Below, piece after piece: positions 31,238 through 33,050 of a DNA stretch of 33,050 nt. Source of the stretch: Actinomycetota bacterium (GTDB taxonomy: Bacteria > Actinomycetota > Acidimicrobiia > Acidimicrobiales > Ilumatobacteraceae); the NCBI GenBank assembly GCA_009701715.1, contig WLJO01000028.1, positions 1 through 33,050 on the forward strand, written 5' to 3'. Every line of letters begins with the position of its first letter. Positions within the stretch are counted from its first letter, which is position 1. The notes beneath the pieces were generated by a model. The model searched no databases and had not been told where the DNA came from. It saw only the letters and a list, made by a program, of their open reading frames with translations. Position numbers and translations under genes: made by a program.

Positions 31238-32476
31238 TCAGGAACCCGAGACTCGCTTGCGGATCTCGACGATCTTCTCGTTGGCGCGGTTCGCGTCATC
31301 ACCCTGCTCGTGGAGCAGCGTTCCGCGGTCCAGCCGGGCCTCACGCTCTGCCTTGGCAACGTCCGCCCGGGCGATTGCCGCTTCGGTGCCGTGCTCATTG
31401 ATGAACTCGGCCCACTCGACAAGGGCCTCCACCATCTCGGACTCGGGCACGACCGCGACGTTGATGCCCTTCACGAAGAGGTGACCGCGCTTGTTGCCGG
31501 CAGCGATACCGAGATCCGCCTCACGAGCTTCCCCCGGCCCGTTCACCACACAGCCCATCACGGCGATCTGCAGCGGTAGCTTGCGGTCCGCGAACGCGTC
31601 CATCGCCCGCTTGGCTACGTCGATGACGTCCACCTCGGCCCGACCGCAGCTCGGACAGGCGATGAGGTCCACGTTCTTGCGCTCGCGCAACCCGAGTGCC
31701 TCGAGCAACTGACGGCCGGCACGGGCCTCCTCCACTGGGTCTGCGGTAAGGCTGTAGCGGATCGTGTCACCAATGCCTTCGAGCAACAGTGCGGCGATGC
31801 CAGCAGTGGCCTTCACGAGCCCAGCGGGCGGCGGCCCGGCTTCGGTGACACCGAGGTGCAGCGGGTGGTTCGTCACGAGGCTGAGCTGCCGGTACGCCTC
31901 CACCATGAGCGGCACGTTGGATGCCTTCACGCTGATCTTCACGAGGTCGAAACCCACCTCGTCGAAGTAGGCGATCTCCTGCAGCGCGCTCTCCACCATT
32001 GCCTCGGGGGTGATGCCGCCGTACTTGTCATAGAGAGCCGGATCCAGCGAACCGCCGTTCACGCCGATACGGATCGACACGTTGCGGTCCTTGCACTCCT
32101 GCGCGACAGCCTTGATGTGCTCGGGGCGGCGGATGTTGCCCGGGTTGAGTCGCAGGCCGTGCACGCCGGCTTCAAGCGCAGCGAGCGCCATTTTGTACTG
32201 GTGATGGATGTCGGCGATGACCGGGATAGGTGACCGGGGAACGATGTGCGCAAGACCCTCAGCAGCCTCGGGTTCGTTACAGGTGCAACGCACGATGTCA
32301 CAGCCCGCTGCGGCCAGTGCATAGATCTGCCCCAGCGTTCCCTCCACGTCGGCCGTCTTCGTCGTGGTCATCGACTGCACCGTGATGGGCGCGCCCCCAC
32401 CGACAGGCACCTTGCCCACCATGATCTGTCTCGTCTCACGGCGGCCGAATGGGTGTGTCTGGGACATGGTCACCAT
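31238..32476 (-). CDS. ispG: 4-hydroxy-3-methylbut-2-en-1-yl diphosphate synthase
   Basis: The 412-residue [4Fe-4S] enzyme catalyses the penultimate MEP-pathway step, converting MEcPP to HMBPP for isoprenoids. Blocks include PITVQSMTTTKTADVEGTL, PVIADIHHQYKMAL, LRLNPGNI, IRIGVNGGSLD, and cluster cysteines in ACPSCGRAEV and MGCVVNGPGEA. The start could be ATG 32476 or ATG 32467; AGGA precedes both at unusual spacing. It begins three bases after the upstream protease gene ends, the common rseP-ispG arrangement. The last 40 residues (ARADVAKAEREARLD...) are a charged extension. Confidence 0.96.
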   Translation of the reverse strand: MVTMSQTHPFGRRETRQIMVGKVPVGGGAPITVQSMTTTKTADVEGTLGQIYALAAAGCDIVRCTCNEPEAAEGLAHIVPRSPIPVIADIHHQYKMALAALEAGVHGLRLNPGNIRRPEHIKAVAQECKDRNVSIRIGVNGGSLDPALYDKYGGITPEAMVESALQEIAYFDEVGFDLVKISVKASNVPLMVEAYRQLSLVTNHPLHLGVTEAGPPPAGLVKATAGIAALLLEGIGDTIRYSLTADPVEEARAGRQLLEALGLRERKNVDLIACPSCGRAEVDVIDVAKRAMDAFADRKLPLQIAVMGCVVNGPGEAREADLGIAAGNKRGHLFVKGINVAVVPESEMVEALVEWAEFINEHGTEAAIARADVAKAEREARLDRGTLLHEQGDDANRANEKIVEIRKRVSGS

Positions 32477-32479
32477 TTC

Positions 32480-33050
32480 CTAGAACAGGCGCAGTGTGTC
32501 GAGATACAGCGCGGAGAACATCACGAACACGATCACAATGATGGCCACGCCGAAGTAAGGAACAGCACGGGCGTAGTCAATGACGTACTTCGGGTTCCTG
32601 CGACGACGGATCCGTTCGATGGCTGTCATCAGCAGGTGCCCGCCGTCGAGGGGCAGTACCGGCAGGAGGTTGAGCATGCCGAGCGCCAGGTTGACCACGG
32701 AGATGAGCATGATCGTCGCCTGGGCACCGGACTTCACTGCCTGGCCGCCGATCTGGCTGATTCCGATGATCGACACCGGACGAGAGGCGAGATCATCGCA
32801 CTCGCTCTTGGTAACCGTGCGGAAGATCCGGCCCACGCCGGAGGGTCCGAACACCTTCACGATGCCGGTCACGGTGTCCGCAGCGGCCGTCCCGAAGAAC
32901 TTCACACCCTCGCCGACACCCTCGACCGGGTTGCGCTGGATCGTCCCCGTCTGCGACGCCGGCCGCACGCCGAGATACCCCTGTGAGGCACAGCCCTCTC
33001 GGGTGCCGAGCAGAGCCGTGAGCGTGAGCAGTTCCCCGTTGCGTTCCACG
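32480..33050 (-). CDS. rseP: Site-2 intramembrane metalloprotease RseP/M50, 5' part outside window
   Basis: Only the C-terminal 190 residues are in the window; the frame is open to the right edge. LNLLPVLPLDGGHLL contains the LDG motif that provides the third zinc ligand of site-2 proteases, followed by a basic loop and a final membrane helix (YFGVAIIVIVFVMFSALYL). The N-terminal HEXXH and PDZ domain lie outside, so activity cannot be judged. Proteins of this family cut membrane-bound anti-sigma factors and signal-peptide remnants. Its position just before ispG supports RseP-type identity. Confidence 0.88.
   Translation of the reverse strand, partial: VERNGELLTLTALLGTREGCASQGYLGVRPASQTGTIQRNPVEGVGEGVKFFGTAAADTVTGIVKVFGPSGVGRIFRTVTKSECDDLASRPVSIIGISQIGGQAVKSGAQATIMLISVVNLALGMLNLLPVLPLDGGHLLMTAIERIRRRRNPKYVIDYARAVPYFGVAIIVIVFVMFSALYLDTLRLF

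Overview
This is one contig of a high-GC, compact bacterial chromosome, most likely an actinobacterium. The best guess within that group is an Acidimicrobiia-like lineage; this is an inference from gene style and not proven. Reasons are strong GC bias, frequent GTG/TTG starts, several starts preceded at 6-7 bases by a TANNNT hexamer (leaderless transcription), an IF2 with a long Ala/Pro and Gly/Pro N-terminal region, a Tat lipoprotein, an LPPTG cell-wall sorting signal, and the order rimP-nusA-ylxR-infB-rbfA-truB-ribF. No insertion sequence, prophage or CRISPR array is seen.

Layout. 1-2380: two divergent exported repeat proteins, a truncated PD40/TolB-like propeller protein (minus) and an RCC1-repeat protein with seven exact-length 60-residue repeats and an LPPTG anchor (plus), closed by a strong hairpin. 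2385-3088: tRNA-Val(CAC) and a membrane-tethered J-domain protein. 3109-8368 (minus): a spermidine/putrescine-type ABC transporter operon whose first gene fuses the ATPase (PotA) to a complete substrate-binding domain (PotD) through one membrane/Tat-like segment, followed by both permeases and a second, free lipoprotein PotD. 8577-12225 (plus): alanine dehydrogenase, a cytochrome P450 and an MFS exporter in close succession. 12207-14649: divergent murF and ddl, both in the D-Ala-D-Ala branch of peptidoglycan synthesis.

14646-22519: a TetR regulator and an APH-fold kinase-like gene (minus) face a four-gene plus-strand operon: a fatty-acyl-CoA-reductase-like protein fused to a HAD phosphatase, a zinc alcohol dehydrogenase, a large divergent LarA/DUF2088 protein and a PlsC-like acyltransferase. 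A 16-base inverted repeat lies between tetR and the operon, next to the first operon start. The set looks like an uncharacterised lipid-modification pathway.

22543-30037 (minus): the translation/transcription housekeeping operon rimP, nusA, ylxR, infB, rbfA, truB, ribF. 30190-31185: manA (plus). 31238-33050 (minus): ispG and the 3' part of a site-2 protease (RseP/M50).

The two places most worth attention are the PotA-PotD fusion and the TetR-controlled FAR-HAD/ADH/LarA-like/PlsC locus.
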